64,000 bases of DNA from Phormidium tanganyikae FI6-MK23 (GCA_019359175.1 JAHHHU010000021.1:1-64000); one strand, 5' to 3'; shown: positions 9,225-18,383, numbered from the stretch's first letter. The notes: generated by a model from the letters alone, not told the origin. Made by a program: numbers and translations.

Positions 9225-10124
9225 GTGGTAGTAAATTTTGGAACTGTTTTGACTGCGATGATTACGCCATTTACAGCGGATGGAGCAGTCGATTACGCTG
9301 TGACAGAAAAATTAGCGGCTCATCTGGTCGAGACCGGCACCAATACGATCGTCGTTTGCGGCACAACTGGAGAATCACCAACGCTCTCTTGGGATGAAGA
9401 ATTCGAGCTTTTCCAAGTCGTGAAACGTGCGGTTTCGGGAAAAGCGAAAGTGATGGCGGGAACTGGATCGAACTCGACATCAGAAGCGATCGCAGCAACG
9501 AAAAAAGCAGCTAAAATAGGGTTAGATGGCTCATTGCAGGTTGTGCCCTATTACAACAAGCCCCCGCAATCGGGACTCTATCATCACTTTAAAGCGATCG
9601 CAGAGTCATCCGATCTGCCCGTGATGCTGTATAACGTTCCAGGGCGCACCAGCCAGAATCTTCAGCCTGAAACGGTGGCTCGACTTGCACAAGTTCCAAA
9701 TATTGTTGCAATTAAGGAAGCAAGTGGCAATCTAGATCAAGTCAGCCAAGTTCGTCGGATGACCCCGCCCGAATTTGAGATTTATTCTGGAGATGATTCT
9801 TTGACCTTGCCAATGTTGTCGATCGGTGCAAAAGGAGTCGTAAGCGTTGCCAGCCATTTAGTCGGAACGCGATTGCAGCAGATGATCCAAGCATTTGAGA
9901 AAGGTCAAGTCCAGAAAGCGACCCAGATTCATTTAGAGTTGTTCTCCTTATTCAAAGTTCTGTTTGTGACGACCAATCCGATTCCCGTAAAAGCCGCTCT
10001 GAGCCTGCAAGGATGGCAAGTCGGCGCACTCCGTTCCCCGCTCTGTTCGCCCGACGAAGATGTGAAAAATCAACTGAAGCAAGTCATGGCTGAACTGAAT
10101 TTGCTGCAAGTCGCGCACGTCTAA
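9225..10124 (+). CDS. dapA: 4-hydroxy-tetrahydrodipicolinate synthase
   Basis: 299 aa from GTG 9225, with AAGGGGAG about 10 nt upstream. TIM-barrel aldolase landmarks: [16 protein letters not shown], the catalytic Tyr in [19 protein letters not shown], and the Schiff-base Lys in IVAIKEASG. It condenses pyruvate with aspartate semialdehyde, the first committed step of lysine and peptidoglycan diaminopimelate synthesis. It lies directly after asd, which supplies its substrate, and before rnj. Confidence 0.97.
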   Translation: MVVNFGTVLTAMITPFTADGAVDYAVTEKLAAHLVETGTNTIVVCGTTGESPTLSWDEEFELFQVVKRAVSGKAKVMAGTGSNSTSEAIAATKKAAKIGLDGSLQVVPYYNKPPQSGLYHHFKAIAESSDLPVMLYNVPGRTSQNLQPETVARLAQVPNIVAIKEASGNLDQVSQVRRMTPPEFEIYSGDDSLTLPMLSIGAKGVVSVASHLVGTRLQQMIQAFEKGQVQKATQIHLELFSLFKVLFVTTNPIPVKAALSLQGWQVGALRSPLCSPDEDVKNQLKQVMAELNLLQVAHV

Positions 10125-10249
10125 AGTTTCTGCACAACTGAATACTCTGGATCTTTTGATCAGAAGCTAAGCGCTTGTTTGCTGCTTCTTGATCTGCACT
10201 CTCAATATTTTCATTGCTACAAATTTTCTCTCAAACCTGAAGGATACTG

Positions 10250-12010
10250 ATGACTCAAAACAACACCTCAAGTGCACTCAAGATTATTCCGCTAGGCGGA
10301 CTGCATGAGATTGGTAAGAATACCTGCGTTTTTGAATACGGCGATGAGATTATTCTGCTGGATGCAGGACTCGCCTTTCCGACCGACGGTATGCACGGCG
10401 TAAATATCGTGCTGCCGGACATGACCTATCTGCGCGAGAACCGCGAAAAGATCAAGGGCATGATCATTACTCACGGTCACGAAGACCATATTGGCGGTAT
10501 TGCTTTTCACCTGAAGCAGTTGGATATTCCGGTGATGTATGGCCCGCGTTTGGCTCTGGCACTGCTCGAAGGCAAGCTCGAAGAAGCAGGAGTCTCCGAT
10601 CGCACTGAGCTTAGAACCGTTCGTCCTCGCGACATTGTTCGCCTTGGTACGCATTTCTTCGTCGAGTTCATTCGCAACACACACTCGATCGCTGATAGTT
10701 TCACCGTTGCGATTCATACTCCGGTTGGCGTTGTCATCCACACGGGCGACTTTAAGTTCGACCATACTCCGGTGGATGGCGAGAAGTTCGACATTCAGCG
10801 CCTAGCTGAATACGGTGAAAAAGGCGTTCAATGTCTGATCAGCGATTCGACTAACTCTGAGCTTCCCGGTTTTACTCCGTCAGAGCGAGCGGTGTTTCCG
10901 AATCTCGATCGCGTTTTCACTCAAGCTAAAGGTCGCTTACTGATCACCACCTTTGCTTCCTCGGTTCACCGGATCAACATGATTCTGGAATTGGCAGAAA
11001 AGCATGGTCGAGTGGTTTCGGTCTTAGGTCGATCGATGCTGAATGTGATCGCCCACGCTCGAAATCTTGGCTACGTCAAGTGTCGCGATGATTTACTTCA
11101 ACCGCTGCACGTTACGCAGAAGACACCGGACGAGAATGTTCTAATCCTGACCACCGGATCGCAAGGTGAGCCGATGTCAGCGATGACCAGAATTGCAAAC
11201 GGTGAACATCGTCAAGTGAAAATCCGCGAAGGCGACACGGTTGTATTCTCCGCGAATCCGATTCCTGGAAATACGATCGCGGTTGTGAATACGATCGACA
11301 AACTCATGATGAACGGCGCAAAAGTTGTTTACGGCAAGGATCAAGGCATCCACGTTTCGGGTCACGGCTGCCAAGAAGACCAGAAATTGATGTTAGCCCT
11401 GACTCGTCCGAAGTTCTTCTTACCTGTCCACGGTGAGCATCGGATGTTAGTCAAGCACTCGCAAACGGCTCAAAGCACTGGCGTTCCGGCTGAGAACATG
11501 GTGATCATCGACAACGGCGACGTTGTGGAATTGAGTAAAGATTCGATTCGTAAAGCTGGCAAGGTTAAGGCAGGCATTGAGCTTGTTGATACTTCGAGAT
11601 CGGGGATGGTTGACGATCGCGTTCTGAAAGAGCGTCAACAGTTGGCAGGCGATGGTCTCGTAACTGTTGCAGCGGCTGTGACGAATGAAGGTCGATTGTT
11701 CTCGAAACCGGATGTGCATTTGCGCGGCGTGGTGACTTCGGTGAGTCCAGAGCAACTGCGATCGAGAATTCAAGAATCGATCGAGGCAGTGTTAAGCGCT
11801 CGGTGGAATGAGTTCTACAGCACGTTTGAAGGTCGAGTTGAGATCGACTGGGCAGGCTTGGAAGTTCAGATCGAGCGCGAGATTCATCGCTTGCTCCGTC
11901 GAGAGCTTCAAAGCAATCCGCTGCTGGTGTTCTTGATGCAGAATCCTGAATCGGCTGCGGTGAAAGCGGCTCCGACTCGTCAACGGGTTACGGCGAAAGT
12001 CGCTTCTTAG
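10250..12010 (+). CDS. rnj: Ribonuclease J
   Basis: 586 aa. The metallo-beta-lactamase motif HGHEDH (H75, H77, D79, H80) and later HTGDFKFDHTP and SGHGCQED give the zinc ligands; the beta-CASP domain and C-terminal dimerisation domain complete the usual RNase J layout. It is an endo- and 5'-3' exoribonuclease for mRNA turnover and rRNA maturation, which cyanobacteria carry alongside RNase E. It follows dapA after 125 nt, and a strong hairpin lies just downstream. Confidence 0.96.
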   Translation: MTQNNTSSALKIIPLGGLHEIGKNTCVFEYGDEIILLDAGLAFPTDGMHGVNIVLPDMTYLRENREKIKGMIITHGHEDHIGGIAFHLKQLDIPVMYGPRLALALLEGKLEEAGVSDRTELRTVRPRDIVRLGTHFFVEFIRNTHSIADSFTVAIHTPVGVVIHTGDFKFDHTPVDGEKFDIQRLAEYGEKGVQCLISDSTNSELPGFTPSERAVFPNLDRVFTQAKGRLLITTFASSVHRINMILELAEKHGRVVSVLGRSMLNVIAHARNLGYVKCRDDLLQPLHVTQKTPDENVLILTTGSQGEPMSAMTRIANGEHRQVKIREGDTVVFSANPIPGNTIAVVNTIDKLMMNGAKVVYGKDQGIHVSGHGCQEDQKLMLALTRPKFFLPVHGEHRMLVKHSQTAQSTGVPAENMVIIDNGDVVELSKDSIRKAGKVKAGIELVDTSRSGMVDDRVLKERQQLAGDGLVTVAAAVTNEGRLFSKPDVHLRGVVTSVSPEQLRSRIQESIEAVLSARWNEFYSTFEGRVEIDWAGLEVQIEREIHRLLRRELQSNPLLVFLMQNPESAAVKAAPTRQRVTAKVAS

Positions 12011-12017
12011 AATTGAG

Positions 12018-12060
12018 TTTCAGTCGTTGCGATCGTGACAGATTGCAACGGCTGAAATTT
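12018..12060 (+). terminator. rnj transcription terminator
   Basis: A 13-bp stem (12018-12030 with 12045-12057, one G-T pair) with a 14-nt loop, followed by TTTAG. It begins 8 nt after the rnj stop codon and ends before the tRNA-Arg promoter. Confidence 0.7.
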
Positions 12061-12083
12061 AGTGCGATCGACGAAATTCTTGC

Positions 12084-12089
12084 TATACT
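12084..12089 (+). promoter_or_regulatory. Putative -10 box of tRNA-Arg
   Basis: TATACT at 12084-12089, 15 nt before the mature tRNA 5' end at 12105. A matching -35 box is not clear. Confidence 0.45.
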
Positions 12090-12104
12090 CACAGAGTAAC
12101 GAGA

Positions 12105-12177
12105 GGGCATGTAGCTCAGGGGATAGAGCACCAGATTCCGGTTCTGGGTGTCGCAGGTTCGATTCCTGCCATGCTCG
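12105..12177 (+). tRNA. tRNA-Arg (anticodon CCG)
   Basis: A 73-nt cloverleaf: acceptor stem GGGCATG/CATGCTC (12105-12111 with 12170-12176, one G-T pair), discriminator G, D stem GCTC/GAGC, anticodon stem CCAGA/TCTGG with loop TTCCGGT (anticodon CCG, codon CGG), and T arm GCAGG-TTCGATT-CCTGC. CCA is not encoded. It stands alone between rnj and an accessory region, a common integration neighbourhood. Confidence 0.97.
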
Positions 12178-12185
12178 TTAAGTTG

Positions 12186-12218
12186 AACCCCTTAAAGATC
12201 AGTAGCCTTTGAGGGGTT
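12186..12218 (+). terminator. Terminator after tRNA-Arg
   Basis: A 12-bp stem, AACCCCTTAAAG (12186-12197) with CTTTGAGGGGTT (12207-12218), 9-nt loop, followed by a T-rich stretch. It starts 9 nt after the tRNA. Confidence 0.8.
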
Positions 12219-12333
12219 TGCTGTTTCTGAAATCCTAATAAGTTGAAGAGCAAATTGATGAGAGCCAGAGAGATCATGCAGCTAATTTGCTTTAGGTGGT
12301 TGCAATTGATTACGGATGAATGCGTAATTGTTA

Positions 12334-12594
12334 ATGGCTAGCTTATTAAGCATCGAAAAGGTGAAGCTCGAAAGACTGTTTGACATGGGAAGTGGCTACA
12401 TTCTCGATTTCTCAAACAGAACCTTCCAGGAATTTATACTTGAAAACGCAAAAATTGATATTTACGATAACAAGTACGATTACGCTAGCGGATCTAAAGC
12501 TAATCGATTGAGAGCATTTTGGGATAAAGAGCCTAACTTTGTTGTTGGACGATTGATTTCAAATTTGTTGGAATATTGGAAAACCCAAAATTAA
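12334..12594 (+). pseudogene. Abortive-infection-like protein, N-terminal fragment
   Basis: 86 codons from ATG 12334 (MASLLSIEKVKLERLFDMGS) to a TAA at 12592-12594. Motifs GYILDFSNRTFQEF, SGSKANRLRAFW and LLEYW match, from memory, the N-terminal half of abortive-infection-type proteins. The frame stops early, but one added A in the AAAA run at 12587-12590 opens the reading on as KLINYREITSAEQS. The next ORF (12650) then carries the C-terminal half. The region looks AT-richer than its neighbours, which suggests transfer. Family membership is from recognition, not a search. Confidence 0.65.
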
Positions 12595-12649
12595 TAAACT
12601 ACAGGGAAATAACCTCAGCAGAGCAATCTTATTCAATGAGTGCTGTGCG

Positions 12650-13162
12650 ATGGCAGAAAGACTAAAACAAAGAAGCATTATTGAAAATATTGATGTAATT
12701 CAACCGTACTCCAATGATAAAGATTTCTCCGTGCTGGCGAACTCCATAAGAGAAAGTATTGAGAACAATGAACCAGAAGTCGCATTAGACAGGTTGCATA
12801 CTTTCGTAGTGAAGTACACAAGAAGACTGTGCGATAAGCATGGGATTAGTTACAACAGAAATAAACCATTACATAGTCTCTATGGGGAGTATGTAAAATA
12901 TCTGAGACAGAATGATTTGATTGAGTCACAAATGGCGGAAAGGATTCTAAAGTCCTCGATCTCAATTTTGGAGTCTTTCAACGATGTTAGAAATAATAGA
13001 AGTCTCGCTCATGACAATTCTATCTTGAACTACCATGAGAGCATTTTGATATTCAATAATGTTTCAAGTGCAATCAAGTTTATAGAAGCAATCGAAGAAG
13101 AAAACTCAGATGTTGACGAGCAAAAGGGAATTCAGGCAGAGTGGGAAGACATCCCCTTCTGA
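12650..13162 (+). pseudogene. Abortive-infection-like protein, C-terminal fragment
   Basis: 170 aa after the ATG at 12650, but the frame is open and protein-like upstream (LFNECCA precedes MAERLKQRSIIENID), so the ATG is probably internal. It resembles the Abi C-terminal domain: DRLHTFVVKYTRRLCDKHG, KPLHSLYGEYVKYL and RNNRSLAHDN. The original single gene seems to have been broken by two one-base losses (near 12587-12590 and 12629-12630). This domain occurs in phage-exclusion proteins; whether this copy is functional is doubtful unless the shifts are sequencing errors. Confidence 0.65.
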
Positions 13163-13305
13163 GAAAACTCATCTCGTTATGAGATCTCATAAACCAACAC
13201 GTATTAAATATCCTGCATTCTTTTACGATCGCTAATTCATCGCAAAGCCGCATTTCTGCATTCTGTTAGAATACTTATTACTGACTGATGCTGTAGCAAA
13301 AGCTT

Positions 13306-13539
13306 ATGTCGATCGAGATCACCCTAACGCCAGAACTGGAAGAGCAGCTACGCAAAAAGGCACTTCGTCAAGGTCAAGATATCAGCCTTGTTGCCGTTGA
13401 ACTTTTGGCAAGCGTACTTGCATGGGAAGCACAGGACTCAGAGGAAGCGATCAAAGGCATTCAACAAGGCTTAGATGATTTTGAAGCGGGAAATTTTCGG
13501 TCTTTTGATGAATTTGCTGCTGAACAACGTCGTAAATGA
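13306..13539 (+). CDS. Antitoxin-like small protein
   Basis: 77 aa. It starts with a short beta strand and helix pattern (MSIEITLTPELEEQLRKKAL) like ribbon-helix-helix-type type II antitoxins, and ends in a flexible toxin-binding-like tail (GLDDFEAGNFRSFDEFAAEQ). Antitoxins of this type usually precede a ParE/RelE toxin. Here only a 23-codon open stretch follows, so the antitoxin looks orphaned. Confidence 0.7.
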   Translation: MSIEITLTPELEEQLRKKALRQGQDISLVAVELLASVLAWEAQDSEEAIKGIQQGLDDFEAGNFRSFDEFAAEQRRK

Positions 13540-13540
13540 A

Positions 13541-13612
13541 ATGCCGCCTGCCTATGTGAGCTATCGGCTTAGGATTTCGAGTGTAAATGACAAGGATCGC
13601 TGTGAATTTTAA
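13541..13612 (+). pseudogene. Possible relic of a ParE/RelE-type toxin
   Basis: 23 codons starting 1 nt after the antitoxin stop (MPPAYVSYRLRISSVNDKDR...). The segment YRLRISSVND resembles the first strand and helix start of ParE toxins, which would be expected in this position. The frame ends at 13612 and the DUF29 gene occupies the opposite strand from 13609. Weak evidence. Confidence 0.25.
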
Positions 13613-14139
13613 TTCTCTACTAACTTGCTTGGTTCACCGGGATAGAAGCGATCGTCTAATATCTCTAACAAGCTGTAAGGGCATTCGGTTGGAAAAGTAC
13701 GATTCGGTAAGTCAGTCTCTTTAACTGCCAGTTCAATCCCTTTCAAATAGGCTTTACGAAGCGCTTCCTCAATGTAAGGTTTGAGGCTAGAATTGTCTTC
13801 AAGCAAATCATTGATATCCAAACGTTGAATCCGAAGGGTTGCTAACCAGCTACGACTGCGATGCTGAGGTTGATAGTGCCATTTCAACAAATGCCCGATT
13901 AGAACACTCAAGCGATTCCGAAGTTCTTGGCGCTGCTGTCTCCCCAAAGACTCAATCTCCTCAATAATATTGGGCAAATCAATTTGACTCCATTGCTTGT
14001 TGTGGAGGAGCATTGCCTGCTCTTGTGTCCAAGCATAAAAGTCCGCTTCGTAAAGATTGGGAGCAGAGGCCGGATGTTTCGCTGTCTCTGAATTTGCTTC
14101 CGGTGCGTTCATCGACTTGTTTCGATCGGAATGCTTCAT
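13609..14139 (-). CDS. DUF29 family protein
   Basis: 176 aa. The core ANLYEADFYAWTQEQAMLLH, IDLPNIIEEIESLGRQQ, RLSVLIGHLLKWHYQP and a LPNRTFPTECPYSLLEILDD C-terminus are the DUF29 pattern, a family multiplied in cyanobacteria and of unknown function. No signal peptide or membrane segment. It is 30 nt downstream of the nuclease gene on the same strand. Confidence 0.88.
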   Translation of the reverse strand: MKHSDRNKSMNAPEANSETAKHPASAPNLYEADFYAWTQEQAMLLHNKQWSQIDLPNIIEEIESLGRQQRQELRNRLSVLIGHLLKWHYQPQHRSRSWLATLRIQRLDINDLLEDNSSLKPYIEEALRKAYLKGIELAVKETDLPNRTFPTECPYSLLEILDDRFYPGEPSKLVEN

Positions 14140-14169
14140 TATAGAGGCACAGCACAGTTCAAGGATTGC

Positions 14170-14850
14170 TCAACCGAAGTATCCCAGTCTTCGCCAATAT
14201 TGCTGCACCCGCGCTTCCCACTGCTGCCAATATTCCTCGATCGCGCTTGGCTCAAACCAAAAAATCTCCGCAGGCGTTTCCGGAATTGCAACGACCAGCA
14301 GGGCATGACAGAGGTTCAGGTTATAGTCTCGATATAGCTGGTTCGTTGCTCCACAATACGCCACCATCTGAAGTGGATAATCGTACAAGAGATCGACAGT
14401 TTTTTTCGGTCGATCGCTTGTTTTCCACTCACAAATACAGGGCACTCCCTCATAACTGGCAACGCAATCCACGACTCCGGCGTATCCTAGCTGATCGTGA
14501 ATCACTACGCCTTCGACCAGTCGAACTTGCTCCACCGCTTTCAGCACAGGTTCCACACTTTCCCAGTAAGGGCGAATCGACTCTGGACAATCGACTTCCT
14601 GCCCTTGAAGGTATTTCTGGATATAGCGATGCGTTCCGGTTCCGCGCCGACTCGCTGTTTTTGTAATTTCTGCGGCTTGCTCAACTCCGATGCGCTGTTG
14701 CCAGTTGAACAATCGTTCTCGGTCTTCACGCGGCTTCGTTGCATTCAGAATCGTCGTCACGCTTGGAATACGATCACCATTACTATCCACATAAAACTGT
14801 TTGCCCGCTTCTCGGACAGATTTTGACGCATAGCGGGGCAATTCGGACAC
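14170..14850 (-). CDS. PD-(D/E)XK superfamily nuclease
   Basis: 226 aa from a GTG at 14850. Residues RRGTGTHRYIQ (around H74), YAGVVD (D128) and CICEWKTSD (E141, K143) form the PD-(D/E)XK core with the usual spacing, as in RecB-like and mitochondrial MGME1-type exonucleases. An IPSVTTILN motif near the N-terminus is also typical of MGME1-like proteins. It probably cleaves DNA ends in repair or mobile-element metabolism; the substrate is inferred only from the fold. It sits with DUF29 and the antitoxin in an accessory patch. Confidence 0.85.
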   Translation of the reverse strand: MSELPRYASKSVREAGKQFYVDSNGDRIPSVTTILNATKPREDRERLFNWQQRIGVEQAAEITKTASRRGTGTHRYIQKYLQGQEVDCPESIRPYWESVEPVLKAVEQVRLVEGVVIHDQLGYAGVVDCVASYEGVPCICEWKTSDRPKKTVDLLYDYPLQMVAYCGATNQLYRDYNLNLCHALLVVAIPETPAEIFWFEPSAIEEYWQQWEARVQQYWRRLGYFG

Positions 14851-15150
14851 CGTTTATTCCTCAAAAAACTGTTTTCGATCGTACCTGAAAAATCAGGCGT
14901 TAAAGCGTTCAAATTCTGGGTTTCTTCAACCACTTTGGAAAGTGTCCTAAGTTTAGAAACTTCTTAAGGAATCGGACGGTCAAAGTGTGAATATAAAGAG
15001 TAGATAACTGAGTGGAAAAACTGCGCCCCAAACGGAAAATTGAGAGATTAGAAAGATATTTCTCTAGTAGGATGCAGGAACTTTTTAACCCACTTAGACA
15101 TCTACTTAACTAACAAGAAACAACACTCTCTCGCTTGGGAACAGCTACCT
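14851..15150. other. Intergenic leader of the SLH-protein gene
   Basis: 300 bp between the divergently transcribed nuclease and SLH-protein genes. An A/T-rich stretch near 14985-15010 (GTGTGAATATAAAG) could contain a -10 region. I see no gene or strong hairpin. Confidence 0.4.
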
Positions 15151-16389
15151 ATGTATAGCACTGTAAAATCTGGTTTGGCTCTGACTTTGGCACTCGGTAC
15201 GATCGCAGGTGCAGCGGCTCCGATGGTAATGGTTGCCCCTGCTTCGGCTCAAGCAACCTTCTCTGATGTTGCCTCTGATAACTGGGCTTCTCCCTTCATC
15301 CAAGAATTGGCTTCTCGTAACATTATTGCTGGATTTCCTGATGGCACCTTCCGCCCGAATGATCCGGTGACTCGCGCTCAATTTGCAGCAATTCTTCTCA
15401 AAGCATTTCCAAATGCTCCGCGCGTCAATACTCCAATCAACTTTGCGGATGTTCCTGGCAACTATTGGGGACTTCAAGCCATTCAAAATGCTTACGCAAC
15501 TGGTTTCTTGGCTGGGTTTCCGGGTGGAACATTTCGCCCAAATGACAACATCCCTCGCGCACAAGCCCTAGTTTCATTGTCAAACGGTTTGAAATTTGCA
15601 GGCACTCAACCCGCTGACAGCTTGCTTCAGTCTTACACGGATGCTTCCAGCATTCCTGACTATGCTCGTAACAGTATCGCGGCTGCGACCGAACGCCGAA
15701 TCGTCGTTAACTATCCGGATGTTCGCTTCCTCAACCCGAATCAGACTGCTACCCGCGCAGATGTTGCAGCCTTCGTTTACCAAGCGTTAGTCAGCACTGG
15801 ACAAGTTGCTGCAGTCCAATCGCCTTACATCGTGGGGCAGGTGGCACCTCAGCCTCAAGCGGTCAATATTCCTGCCGGAACCGCAATTCCGCTCCGCTAC
15901 GATCGCGCTGACAGGATCCTTCTCGCGAAGAACGAACCGCAACCGACTCCGATCACGCTGACGGTTGCTCAAAACATCGTCACTTCGGATGGAACCGTTC
16001 TAATTCCAGCAGGTAGCCAAGTCTCCGGACAGCTAACCGTCGCTCAAAACGCAGCGCAGTTCACTGCGTCTGAACTCACCTTGGCAAACGGTCAGAAAAT
16101 CGCGATCGCAGCGACTTCTGATCCGATTACAACCACGGAATCGATTCGTCGCGGTGCAAACACGGGCACGATCTTGAAAGATGCGGCTTTGGGTAGCGCT
16201 GCGGCTGCGGGTGTCGCCGCTGTCACGGGCGATCGCAACATCAAAGCGGGTGAAGTTCTGATCGGAACGGGTGTCGGCGCTTTGGCGGGTCTGATCTTCG
16301 GCGGCGATCGCATCGACTTGATCTCAATTCGTCCGAACACGGATCTAAACCTCCGACTCACCACCACATTGACCTTACCGCGTTCCTAA
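15151..16389 (+). CDS. S-layer-homology (SLH) domain envelope protein
   Basis: 412 aa. A signal peptide (hydrophobic stretch to about residue 33, cleavage after ASAQA) is followed by three SLH repeats at about residues 38-95, 98-155 and 160-215 (FSDVASDNWASPFIQELASR; GFPDGTFRPNDPVTRAQFAA; GFPGGTFRPNDNIPRAQALV), which bind cell-wall polymer. The C-terminal part has an IPAGTAIPLRYDRADR strand region and a Gly/Ala-rich zipper (GTGVGALAGLIFGGDR) like outer-membrane-interacting proteins. It is likely an abundant envelope protein of the periplasm or outer surface. Its stop overlaps the convergent histidine kinase stop by 4 nt. Confidence 0.92.
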   Translation: MYSTVKSGLALTLALGTIAGAAAPMVMVAPASAQATFSDVASDNWASPFIQELASRNIIAGFPDGTFRPNDPVTRAQFAAILLKAFPNAPRVNTPINFADVPGNYWGLQAIQNAYATGFLAGFPGGTFRPNDNIPRAQALVSLSNGLKFAGTQPADSLLQSYTDASSIPDYARNSIAAATERRIVVNYPDVRFLNPNQTATRADVAAFVYQALVSTGQVAAVQSPYIVGQVAPQPQAVNIPAGTAIPLRYDRADRILLAKNEPQPTPITLTVAQNIVTSDGTVLIPAGSQVSGQLTVAQNAAQFTASELTLANGQKIAIAATSDPITTTESIRRGANTGTILKDAALGSAAAAGVAAVTGDRNIKAGEVLIGTGVGALAGLIFGGDRIDLISIRPNTDLNLRLTTTLTLPRS

Positions 16390-17651
16390 TGCTTCTGGGA
16401 TGGGGCAATTGTCTCATCCCGTAATAGCTCAACCACAAAACTTGTTCCTTGTTGCGGGGGTGGATCGTACAAGACGATCCACCCCTCGCTTTTTAGTGGG
16501 CTGAACACTTGAATCGAGCCGTGCATTTGTTCGAGCAAGCGACGCGCGATCGCAAGTCCCAATCCCGTCCCTGGAATTTCTCCACTTGCCTGCACTCCGC
16601 GATAATGCCGCTCGAATAACCGCTCCAAATCTTCTGGCGGAATTCCATATCCGGTATCGCTCACCCAAATAACAATGCGATCGTGCTGCTCATCCACTCG
16701 GATATGCACTTCTCCGCCTGATGGCGTATATTTCGAAGCATTATCAATCAAATTACTTAACACTTCCCGCAACGCGCCAGGATTGGCGGAAACGAGGGGA
16801 AGCGAACTTGGAATTTCTGTTCTAATCGCAAGTCCCTTTTCTTGGGCGATCGCCCAAGCGGTTTCAATCAGCGGCAGCAAAATTTCATTGACCGAACAGG
16901 GGAGCAGCTCCAAATTTGAAGTCGTTAGAACGCCTGCTGGCAGTAACGGGATCGGACGACCGACCAACGAGGCATCTTCTGCCAAAACATCAACTGAATT
17001 GAGGTCGATTGCTGCATCAAACTGCTGCAAAAGTTCCTGTAATCGATCGCTTTCTCGCAAAATACTTCCGGCAATTTCTCGATTCGGATCTTCTGCTTGT
17101 AACCGCTTGACCAACAATTTTCCAAACGTGCGTAAAGCTGTTAACGGACTCTTCAACTGATGCAGGAGATTATCTAAAACATCGTGCTGCTGAGATTGTC
17201 TCAATCGATGTTGCTGCTGAGACTGATTGAGCCATTGCGCCCGCTGATCCATTACGCACGCCAGCGATAGCGTGCTAGCAATCCGTTCGACCTGCGATCG
17301 CTCCCACGTCGTCCAAGGTCGATCCTCGCGCTCTGTCACCAACAATCCGAACACCAACTCCTCATGAATCAGCGGCAAAACCAATTGCTTCGGTTGCGTC
17401 AGCCCCGTTTGCGAAACAGCATCAATTTCCGGGAGCGCCTCGACTGCGGCAGGAAGGGCGAGACGATTCGATCGCTCTAACGCCACAGCACTGTCCGGAT
17501 ACGCTGCGATCGGCATTAGACGTGCCTGAGAACTCTCCACTAATTCTTCAGTTAGATAAATAACGCTGAGTGATGCCCCCAGTGCTTGAGTCAATAACGC
17601 AATTTGCGATCGACACAACTCAATGAATTCGGAACTTGTGGGCATCAGCAT
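16386..17651 (-). CDS. GAF-domain sensor histidine kinase
   Basis: 421 aa. An N-terminal GAF-like domain (about residues 5-145) is followed by HisKA with the phospho-acceptor H164 (LLHQLKSPLTALRT), then HATPase_c with the N box (NLIDNASKYT), G1 (VSDTGYGIP) and G2 (GTGLGLAIA). There is no transmembrane segment, so it is a soluble cytoplasmic sensor. The signal and the partner regulator are unknown; no response regulator is adjacent. A 22-bp palindrome lies about 110 bp upstream of its start. Confidence 0.92.
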   Translation of the reverse strand: MLMPTSSEFIELCRSQIALLTQALGASLSVIYLTEELVESSQARLMPIAAYPDSAVALERSNRLALPAAVEALPEIDAVSQTGLTQPKQLVLPLIHEELVFGLLVTEREDRPWTTWERSQVERIASTLSLACVMDQRAQWLNQSQQQHRLRQSQQHDVLDNLLHQLKSPLTALRTFGKLLVKRLQAEDPNREIAGSILRESDRLQELLQQFDAAIDLNSVDVLAEDASLVGRPIPLLPAGVLTTSNLELLPCSVNEILLPLIETAWAIAQEKGLAIRTEIPSSLPLVSANPGALREVLSNLIDNASKYTPSGGEVHIRVDEQHDRIVIWVSDTGYGIPPEDLERLFERHYRGVQASGEIPGTGLGLAIARRLLEQMHGSIQVFSPLKSEGWIVLYDPPPQQGTSFVVELLRDETIAPSQKH

Positions 17652-17762
17652 CTCTTTTTCGGCAGATTTTACAAAAATAAGGATTGACGATAAGTAATTT
17701 TTCTTATTAATTTAGTAGATAGCTCTGATCCCCAACGCTTTTGCATCCGTTTGTCTTAATCT

Positions 17763-17784
17763 TTGAGAGTGTCTACACTCTCAA
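17763..17784. promoter_or_regulatory. 22-bp palindromic operator-like site
   Basis: TTGAGAGTGT (17763-17772), CT, ACACTCTCAA (17775-17784): perfect 10-bp arms around two central bases. The tiny centre argues for a protein-binding dyad rather than an RNA hairpin. It lies between the divergent histidine kinase gene and DUF3155 gene and could regulate either. Confidence 0.55.
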
Positions 17785-17943
17785 TTCTGAGTTACGTGAC
17801 AAGTATCCAGAAAATAAAATTAAGAAATTGTATAGATGCGTTAAGAGAAGTTGAAGTCTGGAGCTGTAGCTGATATATTTTCGACGGGTTTTGTAACGAT
17901 CATTACAACTTTCGGCAGTTTGGAACCTAAGGAGGTAAAGGGT

Positions 17944-18258
17944 TTGGCAAGAAGACGTAAACGGAAAAGCCGGAGACGGCAAGAAGGAAGACGGATTTTG
18001 GAAAGCGTCCCTCAATTTAGCATTGAGTGTGGCGAAGATAAACCTGTCACCGCTGCTCGCAAGTTCATTCACGCTGAAGGCATTTTGCCGCCCGCACTGT
18101 TACTGGTTAAGAGGAACGAGCATACCACGGATCGATACTTCTGGGCAGAGAAGGGGCTGTTCGGCGCTCAATACGTCGAAGAAAACCACTTTTTATTCCC
18201 CAGCTTGAGAACCTCTGAGGATGAAGTTGATGTCGTCGTTCCTTCCCGGAGCAGATAG
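17944..18258 (+). CDS. DUF3155 protein
   Basis: 104 aa from a TTG at 17944, chosen because GGAGGT at 17931-17936 lies 7 nt upstream and the protein then begins MARRRKRKSRRRQEGRR; longer readings add non-conserved residues. The body (VPQFSIECGEDKPVTAARKF, then YFWAEKGLFGAQYVEENHF) is the cyanobacteria-specific DUF3155 pattern. The very basic N-terminus suggests nucleic-acid or ribosome binding, which is only inference. A bidirectional terminator follows. Confidence 0.88.
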   Translation: MARRRKRKSRRRQEGRRILESVPQFSIECGEDKPVTAARKFIHAEGILPPALLLVKRNEHTTDRYFWAEKGLFGAQYVEENHFLFPSLRTSEDEVDVVVPSRSR

Positions 18259-18383
18259 GCATTTGATCTAAACAGCTCAGTTTACCCTGATTTCGCCTGC
18301 TCTAGAATGCGAGTGCAACTGTAGTTTTCTCATCTACAGGTTCAGTCGAGCAAAGCGATCGTACATTCCAGCATTCACCCGAT

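Noticed and set aside
17851-17943. Longer N-terminus for the DUF3155 protein
   Set aside because: The extension is not conserved-looking and a GGAGGT ribosome-binding site lies directly before the TTG at 17944.
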